A DNA stretch of 64,000 nt from contig CBDHFQ010000020.1 in assembly GCA_965262565.1 (NCBI GenBank), positions 372,001 through 436,000 of the forward strand. Direction: 5' to 3'. Every line of letters starts with the position of its first letter. Within the stretch, counting starts at the first letter, position 1. Shown here one piece after another: positions 9,972 through 18,992 of the stretch. A program made the position numbers and the translations under genes. This DNA comes from CBDHFQ01 sp965262565. Its GTDB lineage: Bacteria > Bacteroidota > Bacteroidia > J057. The notes beneath the pieces are model-generated. The model worked only from the letters and a program-made list of their open reading frames with translations. It searched no databases and was not told where the DNA came from.

Positions 9972-10529
9972 CTATAAATTTACTCTTTCGAATTCAGATG
10001 TGCTTACTTGTCCTTTCTGGGAGCTGAAAGTCAAGTTTTGTGTCCCGCTTTGTTGTTGAGATACTCCTTGAAGGAGATACCCTTTAGTGTCATAAATAAG
10101 TGTCTCCTTTAAATTTTGAATGACAAGTCTATCATGATGGGGGAAATACGCATAGCGCATATCATTTTGAGCCCCCGACATAGAAGGAGAACCCCATTCT
10201 TCGGGCCACCACGAAGTAGGTTGAATATTATCATACATCGGGATAATATTTTCTCTGGTCACGAAGGCACTGTTAAAAAACATGGCAGACAGATCTTCAC
10301 AGGCATTACTGACACTTGATTTGAGGGAATGATTAAACATATCCCCTAACATGGTCATTCCCCCTTTCATCCACTGCCCCATACCGCCTAATTCCGGATG
10401 ATTGAATTGAGCCATACTTCCCTTTCCCGTAACGATGCTGTGCCACAAATGCATGGTAGCATCCTGGCTAAGGCCATAGGTTTGGGCTACTTTTGTCAGT
10501 GCCTTTTTTCCCTCAGCAGTCAATTTCAT
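9972..10529 (-). CDS. Conserved protein with a GGMGQWMKGGMTMLGDMFN-type block
   Basis: A 185-residue soluble protein without signal peptide. Residues 1-85 contain a strongly patterned block (MAQFNHPELGGMGQW, then GGMTMLGDMFN). I remember this block from a bacterial family often annotated as SHOCT-domain proteins. No C-terminal SHOCT helix is visible here; the second half is a beta-rich, less conserved tail with a 'FPHHDRLVIQ' segment. Function unknown. It is the first gene of a likely two-gene unit with the TspO-like gene. Confidence 0.6.
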   Translation of the reverse strand: MKLTAEGKKALTKVAQTYGLSQDATMHLWHSIVTGKGSMAQFNHPELGGMGQWMKGGMTMLGDMFNHSLKSSVSNACEDLSAMFFNSAFVTRENIIPMYDNIQPTSWWPEEWGSPSMSGAQNDMRYAYFPHHDRLVIQNLKETLIYDTKGYLLQGVSQQQSGTQNLTFSSQKGQVSTSEFERVNL

Positions 10530-10553
10530 AGTGATAATATGGTAAAATGAACA

Positions 10554-10587
10554 TTGGAGTAATACCTATTACAAGGCATTACTCCAA
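10554..10587 (-). terminator. Perfectly spaced inverted repeat downstream of the TonB receptor
   Basis: TTGGAGTAATACCT pairs with AGGCATTACTCCAA over 14 positions with one mismatch and a six-base loop. It sits just after the stop codon of the Oar-like receptor. The following T-tract on the - strand is weak (TGTTCATTTT), so it could be a terminator or a 3'-end protecting hairpin. It is also in front of the next - strand gene. Confidence 0.6.
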
Positions 10588-10618
10588 AATATGTTCATGA
10601 TATTCAAAAAATAATATA

Positions 10619-13600
10619 TTAAAACAAATATCTGATTCCCACCTGAGCATTCCATCTGGCACTTTGAAATCCTGAGTCAATTAAGGTCCATGGATCACTA
10701 TCAGGATCTTGGAAAGAAAAGGTAGGAGTATTCGTATTTTCCTGAAATCCTTCGAAATTAATTAGGGCAAAATTACCTCTGTCTCCTACAAAATAGCGTC
10801 TTCCCCATTCGGAATTAATGAGGTTGGTGACATTAAATATATCGATGGTAAATTGAAGTGTATGTTTAGTATCTCCAGTTACAATAGAAAAATCCTGAGC
10901 AAATTTTACATCAAAAATATGTTCAAAAGGAGATCTATCCATATTTCTTTCTGCATAGTCGCCACGTCTGCTACTTAAATAATCATTTGCTTCAATATAG
11001 TCATCTAGTGCTGCCCATTGCTGAGCTGCTGTAGCCTGATCCGCAAATACAATCTGATCCTGGCTGGCAGGGACAAATATCAATGATCTATTCGATTGAT
11101 TCGTTTCATTTGTCAATCCTCTTGGGCCTCCTAAACCTTCACTATTACCATACACATAAGAAAATGGTTGACCCGATATTCCGTTGTAAAATATACCGAT
11201 CGTTGTGGCAAAGTTTTCTCCGAACTCCCATCGCTTACTAAAGAATGCATTGACTCTATGGCCTGCGTCAAAAATGGTTCTAGTAACTTCAGGGGTATTT
11301 CGACCATCAATAGAACTATTTTCTAACCAGTTAGTGGAATTTATAAAGCCAAATCCATCAAACAGTGCTCTGGAACGAGTGAAAGAATAACCTGCCATCG
11401 CAGTGATGCCATCTTTGAAGGCGCGTTGTAATTGAAAGGTAGCATTGAAAGTATATCCTTTGCTAGTGTTATCTACCAGGGTGATGTTATTGTATGTTGG
11501 ATCTAACCTTTCACCAATATTGGAATTTAAGGAGTCTGGCGTAAAAATAGCCCTGTTATCTGCTCCTTCGAGCCTGCTTGTTGAAGGGCGGAGGTTGACG
11601 TTTCGAATATCGATATTAAAAATATTCTTAGTATAAGTAATCTCTGCAGTCGCAGTAAAGTTTTTGGGCAACTTTTGATCTATCGCTAAGCTTGTTTTAA
11701 ATACTTGAGGATAACGAAAGTTCTCAGTAAACAGATCTACATCGCCTGAAGGAGAATTGAGGTTTAGCAGATTCGCTCTCCAATCCTCTGGTCTTGGAGC
11801 GAAAGGCCCAAAGCCTACAGAGAAACTACTGTTCAAACCGTTTCGAATGAATAACCCACCGGGCCATACCCAGGGAACCCTACTGGTGAAAATTCCGGCA
11901 CCTCCTCTGATCTGCGTATGATTATCTCCAAACACATCCCAATTATATCCTACTCTTGGACTAAACATCACATTTACTTTAGGCGTTTGACCTGCTCTCG
12001 CACCTTCCAGGTCGTATACTTGTTCCAATAGCGGAGCCGTTTCGCTATTAAAGGAAGTATTTTCTAATGGAGCATCATCCAGGTAGACGGGCAAATCCAA
12101 TCTCAATCCATAAGTTAACTTAAAGTCTTCTGTTACCTCAAATTCATCCTGAGCATAAAAAGATAGTTGAGCTGCCCAGAAAGTGGGGCCTAAATTTTCT
12201 GCTTCATCTCCAAATCTGACTTGTGATGCATCCCCTGGAGTAGTGGGCTGTTCATGGCCAAAAAGGAACAAACCTGGACTTCCCGCCAAGAAGTTCTCCA
12301 CTCCCGTATTATCGTCGTCATTGAAAAAAGTATACTGAGGGACGGAGAAGATAGTGAATAGATTCTGAATCTTAAATAACTCATTATGTGTACCAAAGGT
12401 GAAATTATGTCTGCCCAGGTTCCAATTTAGATTATTGGTAATGGTATAAACATCTTGGAAAACGATATTGGAATAGGAAAACGCATCATTTCCCAAAATA
12501 ACCTGACCAATGCCATCTTGTAACACAATTCTGGGGAAAGGTTCTCCTAAAATATCTCTGTCATCTCTCACAACAGTGGTTCCGAAAATAAAATCATTGT
12601 ATAGATTATTTCCCAACACACTTTCCAGTTCTAAGGCAGAAGAATGGGTTGTCGAAGGAAAAAGAACCCCCGAATTAAAAAACACGATTTGTTGGTTATT
12701 GGGACGGAGTGGTTCTTCCTCTTCTCCCCTCACATAACTGTAACGAGCAGTTAATTTGTTATTTTCGTTAATGTTCCAATTGAGTTTAGCCAGAATCTTT
12801 TCCCCTCTTCTCGACTGAACATTGTTAAGAAATCCTCCAGGCTCAAACCCAAATTCATTTCTTACAAAATTAGCTACTTCATTTACCTGAGCTTCGTTCG
12901 TCTCTCCCTGATAATTTAGAAAGTTAAAAGGAGTGGGTACCTCATCTCTTTGAATCTCCACATTGGCAAAGAAAAATAATTTATCTCTTATAATTGGCCC
13001 TCCTAATCTAAAGCCATAGGTTTGAGCTGTGAAGTCGCTCAGTCTTTCCCTCGGATCATTGTCCGTAAACTGATTATCATCTCCGGGTGTTTTGCCAGCT
13101 AAATTTTCATTTCTGAGAAAGTAGTAGGCTGAACCTTCAAAGGTATTCGTTCCACTTCTGGTGACCACATTAATGCCTGCCCCTGCAAATCCACCGTAGG
13201 TTACATCATAAGGAGCCAGCGCCACTTGAATCTGTTGGATCGCATCGGGGCTTATGGGAGTAATTCCGGCCTGACCGCCATTCGTACCACTATTAGCTAA
13301 TCCAAAAATATCGTTGTTGACTGCTCCATCAATATATATGGCGTTGTATCTATTGTTAATTCCTGCTATAGATATCCCTTGACCATCACCACTTTCTCTG
13401 GTGGTGGTGGAAGTTCTGGGATCAAGACGAACGAAATCCTGGAGAAAATCCCTATTGACAGTAGGTAAACTATTAATCTCTCGCTCACTTACATAAGTTT
13501 CTGCTCCAGTTCTGTTCCCATCAAATACATCTCCTACAGAGGAAGTGATCGTAACTTCTTCGAGTTCTACCACCTTATCTGATAGAACAAAATCCTGTCG

Positions 13601-13927
13601 ATATGTTTGTCCCAGTGCCAGGAATACGTTGTCGATCATTTGGGATTCATAACCAGCATAATTTACGTTTATCGTGTATGGGCCACCTATATCGAGGTTT
13701 GGAAGACGATAATACCCAGATTCTGAGCTTAATACTCCTTTTTCTGAGCCTGTGGGTTCATGTCTGATGATAATGGTTACTCCAGTCAGAGGATTACCAT
13801 CTTCTCCGATAATTCTTCCGTTGATAGAGGATGAAGTGGATCCTTGCCCATATATTCCCAGCAAGGGAATGAACATCAGAAAGACCCAAAGAACGTTTAA
13901 TTGTAGCTTTTTTCTCATAATATTCAA
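10619..13927 (-). CDS. Oar-like TonB-dependent outer-membrane receptor
   Basis: A 1102-residue outer-membrane protein. A signal peptide (MRKKLQLNVLWVFLMF, cut near YGQG) is followed by a carboxypeptidase-regulatory-like beta-sandwich (about 30-115, SINGRIIGEDGNPLTGV). Next come a TonB plug (about 125-260, with the VVTRSGTNTFEGSAYYFLRNE signature of Oar-type receptors) and a 22-strand type barrel ending in a terminal aromatic residue (VGIRYLF). Oar relatives import large or hydrophobic ligands or assist protein export; the ligand here is unknown. A Bacteroidota-type -7 box and an inverted repeat lie about 80-100 bp upstream. Confidence 0.9.
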   Translation of the reverse strand: MNIMRKKLQLNVLWVFLMFIPLLGIYGQGSTSSSINGRIIGEDGNPLTGVTIIIRHEPTGSEKGVLSSESGYYRLPNLDIGGPYTINVNYAGYESQMIDNVFLALGQTYRQDFVLSDKVVELEEVTITSSVGDVFDGNRTGAETYVSEREINSLPTVNRDFLQDFVRLDPRTSTTTRESGDGQGISIAGINNRYNAIYIDGAVNNDIFGLANSGTNGGQAGITPISPDAIQQIQVALAPYDVTYGGFAGAGINVVTRSGTNTFEGSAYYFLRNENLAGKTPGDDNQFTDNDPRERLSDFTAQTYGFRLGGPIIRDKLFFFANVEIQRDEVPTPFNFLNYQGETNEAQVNEVANFVRNEFGFEPGGFLNNVQSRRGEKILAKLNWNINENNKLTARYSYVRGEEEEPLRPNNQQIVFFNSGVLFPSTTHSSALELESVLGNNLYNDFIFGTTVVRDDRDILGEPFPRIVLQDGIGQVILGNDAFSYSNIVFQDVYTITNNLNWNLGRHNFTFGTHNELFKIQNLFTIFSVPQYTFFNDDDNTGVENFLAGSPGLFLFGHEQPTTPGDASQVRFGDEAENLGPTFWAAQLSFYAQDEFEVTEDFKLTYGLRLDLPVYLDDAPLENTSFNSETAPLLEQVYDLEGARAGQTPKVNVMFSPRVGYNWDVFGDNHTQIRGGAGIFTSRVPWVWPGGLFIRNGLNSSFSVGFGPFAPRPEDWRANLLNLNSPSGDVDLFTENFRYPQVFKTSLAIDQKLPKNFTATAEITYTKNIFNIDIRNVNLRPSTSRLEGADNRAIFTPDSLNSNIGERLDPTYNNITLVDNTSKGYTFNATFQLQRAFKDGITAMAGYSFTRSRALFDGFGFINSTNWLENSSIDGRNTPEVTRTIFDAGHRVNAFFSKRWEFGENFATTIGIFYNGISGQPFSYVYGNSEGLGGPRGLTNETNQSNRSLIFVPASQDQIVFADQATAAQQWAALDDYIEANDYLSSRRGDYAERNMDRSPFEHIFDVKFAQDFSIVTGDTKHTLQFTIDIFNVTNLINSEWGRRYFVGDRGNFALINFEGFQENTNTPTFSFQDPDSDPWTLIDSGFQSARWNAQVGIRYLF

Positions 13928-14003
13928 CTTTTCAAAAAGTAATAATAAAAAGGACTACCGACTAATAGAATGTATCGGAAATCCCTATTATTCTAATAAT
14001 CTG

Positions 14004-14025
14004 CAAATGTAAACAATATGTTTAC
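14004..14025 (-). promoter_or_regulatory. -7 box and overlapping inverted repeat of the Oar-like receptor gene
   Basis: On the - strand TACATTTG (14004-14011) matches the Bacteroidota -7 consensus TAnnTTTG exactly. The -33 position is not a clear TTTG. A perfect inverted repeat, GTAAAC-N5-GTTTAC at 14009-14025, overlaps the box and its spacer. That is where a repressor would bind. The 5' leader would be about 75 nt. Confidence 0.5.
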
Positions 14026-14124
14026 CATCCATTAACATTTAAGATAAAAATTGAAAGGAAGGCATTAATGAAATGTAGAATAGCATACATTTCGTATTGA
14101 AACATATAAAAGAGGGTCAGATTT

Positions 14125-15207
14125 TTAGGCTAACAGTCGATCTATCTCGCGATGCATGACATAAAACCATAAGGGAGGAACTAAGGCCAGCAGCATCATA
14201 CCCGGATAACCTGTCGGCATCTGAGGACTGTGTTCATGATGCCTTAAGATTTGGTATTTCCTACTCGCAATGTAGTGATGGTCAGAATGTCGGGAAAGTT
14301 CAAACAAAATTAATCGTCCTATAATGTGATTGGAATTCCAGGAGTGATGTGGAAGAACTCTTTCATATCCATGAGAGAGTTTTTTTCGATGGAGGCCGTA
14401 GTGTTCTATATAATTTACCGTCTCGAGCAACAGTATACCTATTCCTGCGGCAGCTACATAATACAACAATACCTCCACCCCAAAGAACCAGGCTATCAGA
14501 AAAATCCAAATTAATTGAATTAACTGAAAACGAAGCATTTCATTCTGCCAACTTATGATAGGGATATTTCTTTTTCTTAATCTGTTCTGTTCCAATGTCC
14601 AGGCGGATAAATAGCCAAAGGTGATGGATCTCAACCAGAATAAATAAACTACTTCATTTTTTCTGGCAGAAGCAGGATCCTGATCCGTAGATACATGCTT
14701 ATGATGGCCTCTATTATGCTCAATGTAAAAGTGGAGATATAAAGAACTTAAGAGGGCAACCTTCGCAAGAAATCGTTCATGCTTTTTCTTTCTGTGTCCT
14801 AATTCATGTCCTACATTAATGCCGAATACTCCACACATTAATCCCATGCTAAGAGTCAGTCCTATTTTTTCTGTTAAGCTGAGAGAAAAATTCATTAATA
14901 CCCAGCAAAAAAGAATAATAAAAAGGTATTGTAAGACTACCATGAAATACAACAAATAGTCAAAGAAGTGATGATTGAGCAAATATGACTCGTCTTCTAG
15001 AGAATGATTAGATGAATCTGGAGGAAGAAAAATCTCTAGTAATGGAATAATAAAGAAAATATATACAACGGGAAGGAAAGTAAAATACCCGCCAATCTGA
15101 AAAGAAATAATAATTAATAACGGTAAAGATAAACACCAAAGATATTTTACAATCTTCAGGCTCATGTTTACAAAACTGGAGTTAGTAGTCCTCATCATCG
15201 GTCCCAA
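14125..15207 (-). CDS. alkB: AlkB-type alkane 1-monooxygenase (membrane di-iron)
   Basis: A 360-residue membrane protein of the fatty-acid desaturase/hydroxylase superfamily. The histidine boxes of AlkB are all present: HELGH (near 150), EHNRGHH with STDQDPASAR after it (near 180-195), the AlkB-specific NYIEHYGL (near 285), HHSWNSNH, and RHSDHH (near 325). AlkB enzymes terminally hydroxylate medium-chain alkanes using electrons from rubredoxin. No rubredoxin, rubredoxin reductase or alkane regulator lies in the window. Several Met codons are possible starts (residues 1, 4, 5, 15). A related fatty-acid or terpenoid hydroxylase cannot be excluded, but the NYIEHYGL block favours AlkB. Confidence 0.85.
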   Translation of the reverse strand: MGPMMRTTNSSFVNMSLKIVKYLWCLSLPLLIIISFQIGGYFTFLPVVYIFFIIPLLEIFLPPDSSNHSLEDESYLLNHHFFDYLLYFMVVLQYLFIILFCWVLMNFSLSLTEKIGLTLSMGLMCGVFGINVGHELGHRKKKHERFLAKVALLSSLYLHFYIEHNRGHHKHVSTDQDPASARKNEVVYLFWLRSITFGYLSAWTLEQNRLRKRNIPIISWQNEMLRFQLIQLIWIFLIAWFFGVEVLLYYVAAAGIGILLLETVNYIEHYGLHRKKLSHGYERVLPHHSWNSNHIIGRLILFELSRHSDHHYIASRKYQILRHHEHSPQMPTGYPGMMLLALVPPLWFYVMHREIDRLLA

Positions 15208-15588
15208 AACATTAATAAGATAGATTAAACTCTCCGATTTTCCAAATAAGAAAGGTAAGTGTTCAGAAAAAATATCCTATAATAATTTGTTATGTAAATA
15301 TTCTAAGTAGTAGTTTTTCAACTACATAAATGTAAGTTATTGATTTGCAATAGAATGTAATCATCTTTAAAGAATCAACATTTATTAAGGGAGTAATTGG
15401 GGCAATTTGGAGAATAGTATTCAAATTAAGTACATGAGTTTATCCTGAAATATTCAAGTTTATCCTTCCAATTAGCTTCTTTATACCCTTTTATGAGGAT
15501 TTGTTAAGACAAAGCCTTAAATAGAAAGAGTAATCAATATTTATCTTACTGGAGTGAGTTTTTCCGCTTCCACATACCCAATGATATC
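15208..15588. other. Divergent intergenic region, no gene seen
   Basis: These 381 AT-rich bases separate the divergent alkB-like and GIN-domain genes, so they must carry both promoters. I could not find a convincing TTTG-N19-TAnnTTTG pair on either strand, and see no repeat or RNA. Confidence 0.5.
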
Positions 15589-16284
15589 ATGAAATTGCAT
15601 AGATTAATATTAATAAGCTTTATCATCTGTTCTTTGAATGGATTTGGACAGAAAGATGCTGATGAAATTCTTCACATTGATCCCTATACTGAAATAATTG
15701 TATCGGATGGAATTAAAGTGTACTTAATCCATACAGACCAAAGGCAGCCCGAAGTAAGAATTATTTCAGGAAGATTGGATGATGAAGAATTAAAGATTAT
15801 TCAGAAGGGGAGATCTCTTAGAATATCCCTGGCTAATTTATTCATATACGAAACGGATGTTGAGTTGGAAATAACTTATAATGAGTTATACAGTATTAAT
15901 GCTAAATCCGGAGCGACGATAGAATTACAAGACACTTTGGTAGCGGATCAAGTAGAAGTAAAAGCTGGAGGAGGAAGCCAATTGTCCTGTCAGTTATTTG
16001 CTAAAGAATTGACCGTGAAAGCATCTGAAGGAGCTGAAATTTATCTTGTAGGAAAATCGGAATACACGGAATATCAGGCTCATACGGCTGGAAAAGTACA
16101 CGCTTATGAGCTGGTAAGTTACATGGCTTACGCTAAAATAAATACCGGAGCAAAGGCTGACATAAATGTTTCTAAAGAGGTAGATGCCCAAATAAGTACA
16201 GGAGGAAAATTAGAAATTTATGGTAATCCTGAAAGTGAATACATTAGGTCAGGCCTGGGGGGGAGCGTGGCCAGAAAGTATTAA
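15589..16284 (+). CDS. Exported GIN-domain (DUF2807) protein
   Basis: A 231-residue protein with a signal peptide (MKLHRLILISFIICSLNGFGQ). The rest is a repetitive beta-strand protein of the DUF2807/GIN type ('putative auto-transporter adhesin, head GIN'). Markers are VSDGIKVYLI at the start and regularly spaced small-residue strands (AKSGATIEL, VKASEGAEIYL, ISTGGKLEIYG). These proteins form single-stranded beta-helix-like folds in the envelope; their function is not established. The stop codon is 4 bp before the histidine kinase start, so the two genes are probably one operon. Confidence 0.82.
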   Translation: MKLHRLILISFIICSLNGFGQKDADEILHIDPYTEIIVSDGIKVYLIHTDQRQPEVRIISGRLDDEELKIIQKGRSLRISLANLFIYETDVELEITYNELYSINAKSGATIELQDTLVADQVEVKAGGGSQLSCQLFAKELTVKASEGAEIYLVGKSEYTEYQAHTAGKVHAYELVSYMAYAKINTGAKADINVSKEVDAQISTGGKLEIYGNPESEYIRSGLGGSVARKY

Positions 16285-16288
16285 CCCG

Positions 16289-18526
16289 ATGATGAACATA
16301 GGTAAATATTTCACCCTTATATTTTTTCTTCCTTGTGCTTTTATTTCTCTGCAGGCACAGAATCCTCCCATTCAGCTCACCAGCCCTATAGATACCTTTA
16401 TTCAAAAAAGTGAGCTTTCAAATCATTATTATATAGCTGATGAAGCTGGTATTCATGATCGTCATATCAAGAGCATACATTTATCTGGTCATGGAGTCCA
16501 ATTGGTAAAAAAGCTATTATCTGAAGCCGAGGGGAAAGTAGGATCTGAAATCTATGCCTTTAATATACGAAGTGATACGTCTGCGAGATTTTTTCTAAGC
16601 TTCGGTCTGGTACCTGAAGCTGATTATTATTTCCTTTTCAAAAATGGGGACATTGTTCAAAAGAAAGCGGGAGTGTTAGCTTCTTTTCCTGAGATTGATA
16701 TTCCTCAAAGATCCACTTTTATTAAAATTAATTTTCCCCAAGATGAATTAGTGGAATGCGTCGTCCACATAAAGACTCACATGAATCTCTCACCAAGGCT
16801 GAAATTAATTATTTCCTCAGATGAAACATTTTGGTTTCGCCATTTTTTTAGTTTCTACTTTTGGCAGGCGTTATTTCTGGGAGCTGTTGCTTTAATGATA
16901 TGTTACAACATTGCTCTTTATCTAGGTAGCAAGGATAAAGCTTATTTATATTATGTCGGATACTTAAGTTGTGGGGTAATTCTTTTTTTCCTGGGCTTTG
17001 GTATGTTGGGACTTTTTTATCCTCATGTTGAACAGTCTACTCTTTTCTTAATTTATTTCTTTAGCAGAGGAATAGCGTATAGCATCATTATCTTTTACTT
17101 GATATTTATGCGCTCTTTTCTGAATACAGCTGAGGTCATTCCCCACATTGATCCATATATTAAGCGATATCTAACGATGAGAACCTTAGCTATTCCGGGG
17201 TTAGTCTTCCTGGATGTAGGTATATCTAATGGAGGGATAGTATTTGTCATTGGAATGCTGACAGACCTGTCATTCATCGTTTGGGTACTTGGCTCCATTG
17301 TAAAAACAGGTGAAAAGCAGGCTCAGTATTTTGTGGCGGGAAGTTGTGTATTAATCATTGCTGCGCTGTGTACTATAACAACAAATATACTGGGTAACAC
17401 CAAAGTATTACCTGATGTATTCCTGCAAATCGGGATCCTCATTGAGATCATATTTTTTTCTATGGGCTTAGGATACAGGGCAAGAAAGGAGATTGAAGCA
17501 AGAAGGAAGGCTCAGCAACAGCTTTTATTGGAACAGGAACGAATCAATACACACCTGGAAGCTCAAATTAACATCAGGACTGCTGAAGTGGAACAACAAA
17601 GAGAAGAGTTATATCGCAAAAATCAGCACCTGGAGCTAACACAAAAGCAATTACTCGAAAGGCACCGAACCATCACTCAGCAGAAAAAAGTGTTGGAATC
17701 TATTATCGAGAAGTTAAAGCACACACAAGTACAATTGGTTCAGGCTGAAAAAATGGCCTCTTTAGGTCAACTTACGGCCGGGATTGCTCACGAGATTAAT
17801 AATCCCATTAATTTTGTGTCCACTAGTGTACTTCCTCTTAAGAAAGACATAGCTGAAATAAAGGAACTGATTCAACTTATTACAGAACTGGGAAAAGAGC
17901 CTCATCCCGATTGGAAGAAGATTAGGGCATTTTGTGAGGAGAGGGAGATGGAATTTTTGCTAAGTGAAATGGATCATTTGCTGGAAGGGATAGAAGATGG
18001 AGCTATGCGGACAAAAGAAATTGTCAAGGGATTAAAACGATTTTCGAGATTAGATGAAAATGATTTTAAATCATGTGATATTAATGAAGGTATTGCTTCT
18101 ACCTTGAAATTACTTCAACATGAACTAAAAGACCGTATAGAAGTGTATACAGATTTTGATGAAAGAGCCATCATAGAATGTCTACCTGGAAGAATTAATC
18201 AGGTATTCATGAACATACTTACTAATGCTATTCAGGCGATAGAAGGCAAAGGTAAAATTGAGATTTCCTCCACATTGAAAAATGATCAGGTGCACATTCT
18301 TATTAGTGATACTGGAAAGGGAATGAGTTCCGATATCCAACACAAAATTTTTGAACCTTTCTTCACGACGAAGGAGGTAGGGGAGGGAACAGGACTAGGA
18401 CTCTCTATTTCTTTTGGTATTATAGAACAACATCAAGGAAACATAACTGTATCCAGTGAAATAGGAAAAGGATCTACTTTCTCTATTTCTCTTCCCATCT
18501 CCCAACAACAAAAAGCCAGCAAATAA
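16289..18526 (+). CDS. 7TM-DISM sensor histidine kinase
   Basis: A 745-residue membrane kinase. I place the start at 16289 (MMNIGKYFTLIFFL, a signal peptide) because the longer frame from 16220 overlaps the upstream gene. A periplasmic 7TMR-DISMED2-like domain (about 30-190) is followed by seven hydrophobic segments (about 195-405), a coiled coil (about 410-490), a HisKA helix with the phospho-acceptor in GIAHEINNPINF (about 505) and a HATPase domain. N box NQVFMNILTNAIQAI, G1 DTGKGM and G2 GEGTGLGLSI are intact. There is no receiver domain and no response regulator beside it. Its kinase module closely resembles the C-terminus of the giant kinase that faces it. Confidence 0.9.
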   Translation: MMNIGKYFTLIFFLPCAFISLQAQNPPIQLTSPIDTFIQKSELSNHYYIADEAGIHDRHIKSIHLSGHGVQLVKKLLSEAEGKVGSEIYAFNIRSDTSARFFLSFGLVPEADYYFLFKNGDIVQKKAGVLASFPEIDIPQRSTFIKINFPQDELVECVVHIKTHMNLSPRLKLIISSDETFWFRHFFSFYFWQALFLGAVALMICYNIALYLGSKDKAYLYYVGYLSCGVILFFLGFGMLGLFYPHVEQSTLFLIYFFSRGIAYSIIIFYLIFMRSFLNTAEVIPHIDPYIKRYLTMRTLAIPGLVFLDVGISNGGIVFVIGMLTDLSFIVWVLGSIVKTGEKQAQYFVAGSCVLIIAALCTITTNILGNTKVLPDVFLQIGILIEIIFFSMGLGYRARKEIEARRKAQQQLLLEQERINTHLEAQINIRTAEVEQQREELYRKNQHLELTQKQLLERHRTITQQKKVLESIIEKLKHTQVQLVQAEKMASLGQLTAGIAHEINNPINFVSTSVLPLKKDIAEIKELIQLITELGKEPHPDWKKIRAFCEEREMEFLLSEMDHLLEGIEDGAMRTKEIVKGLKRFSRLDENDFKSCDINEGIASTLKLLQHELKDRIEVYTDFDERAIIECLPGRINQVFMNILTNAIQAIEGKGKIEISSTLKNDQVHILISDTGKGMSSDIQHKIFEPFFTTKEVGEGTGLGLSISFGIIEQHQGNITVSSEIGKGSTFSISLPISQQQKASK

Positions 18527-18530
18527 CCCT

Positions 18531-18630
18531 AAATAAAAGAATCCCAACTCTTTAAGCTGGGACCCAATCAAAGGACTACTACTACTCGCGATTTTTAAAA
18601 AATCATTTATTACCTATCTAACAACCACAA
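18531..18630 (-). ncRNA. Candidate small RNA B: AGT-repeat plus terminator
   Basis: A short transcription unit with no protein gene downstream. From a predicted start near 18630 the RNA would run about 100 nt. It passes GCGA, four AGT triplets and CCTTT (18572-18590), then a stem-loop (TCCCAGCT/AGTTGGGA on the - strand, 18542-18562) and the T-rich tail TTCTTTTATTT. The stem needs a G-U pair that exists only in the - strand RNA, which fixes the direction. No ATG-started frame covers the repeat. It shares the GCGA-(AGT)n-CCTTT block, hairpin and promoter layout with unit A 300 bp away. Confidence 0.6.
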
Positions 18631-18636
18631 CTGTGA

Positions 18637-18669
18637 CAAAGATAGAATATTTATCCAGTTTTTGCAAAA
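18637..18669 (-). promoter_or_regulatory. Promoter of small-RNA unit B
   Basis: On the - strand TTTTG (18665-18669), a 20-base spacer and TATCTTTG (18637-18644). Both boxes match the Bacteroidota consensus TTTG-N19/20-TAnnTTTG exactly. No protein gene follows on this strand before the terminator. Confidence 0.7.
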
Positions 18670-18834
18670 TTTTAAAATAAATTTCCTATAAAATAATAAT
18701 TAGTAATTAATGTATGCTAATAATTATGATTATTTTAATGTAGGTTTATTTTTTGTGGGCCAATGAGTAAGAAACTGTCATTTTGGGGTATTTTAAAGAC
18801 AGAAACTGGGTGAAAAAGTAGAGGATATAAATAG

Positions 18835-18986
18835 AAAAATCCCCGAACGTTGCATTCGGGGACCGACTAAAAAGGACTACTACTACTACTACTCGCTTGA
18901 TATAGAGAAAGGATTCGAACCTTTGCAAAACCATCCGTTTGATTAAGCTTCCAAAACCCTATATATTATTCAACTCAATTTCTTTA
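18835..18986 (-). ncRNA. Candidate small RNA A / leader: AGT-repeat plus terminator
   Basis: From a start predicted near 18986 an RNA of about 150 nt would contain a small hairpin (AAAGG-TTCGAAT-CCTTT) and then GCGA, six AGT triplets and CCTTTTT (18871-18895). It ends in a strong intrinsic terminator: TCCCCGAA/TTCGGGGA at 18840-18862 followed by TTTTT. An ATG at 18932-18934 opens a frame that reads the repeat as six valines (MVLQRFESFLYIKR then V6). This would suit a Val-sensing leader peptide, but the frame runs on through the terminator and no biosynthetic gene follows, so a small RNA is the simpler reading. Confidence 0.6.
18840..18862 (-). terminator. Intrinsic terminator of unit A
   Basis: An 8-bp stem TCCCCGAA/TTCGGGGA with a 7-base loop, followed on the - strand by TTTTTCTATTT. 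There is no T-tract on the other side, so it is directional. Confidence 0.85.
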
Positions 18987-18992
18987 ACGATG

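Noticed and set aside
18895..18975. tRNA-like piece on the - strand (TATAGGG ... AAAGG-TTCGAAT-CCTTT-CTCTATA)
   Set aside because: A 7-bp acceptor-like stem and a T-arm can be drawn, but only about 32 bases lie between, with no anticodon stem. It is too short for a tRNA and is better explained as a hairpin in small-RNA unit A.
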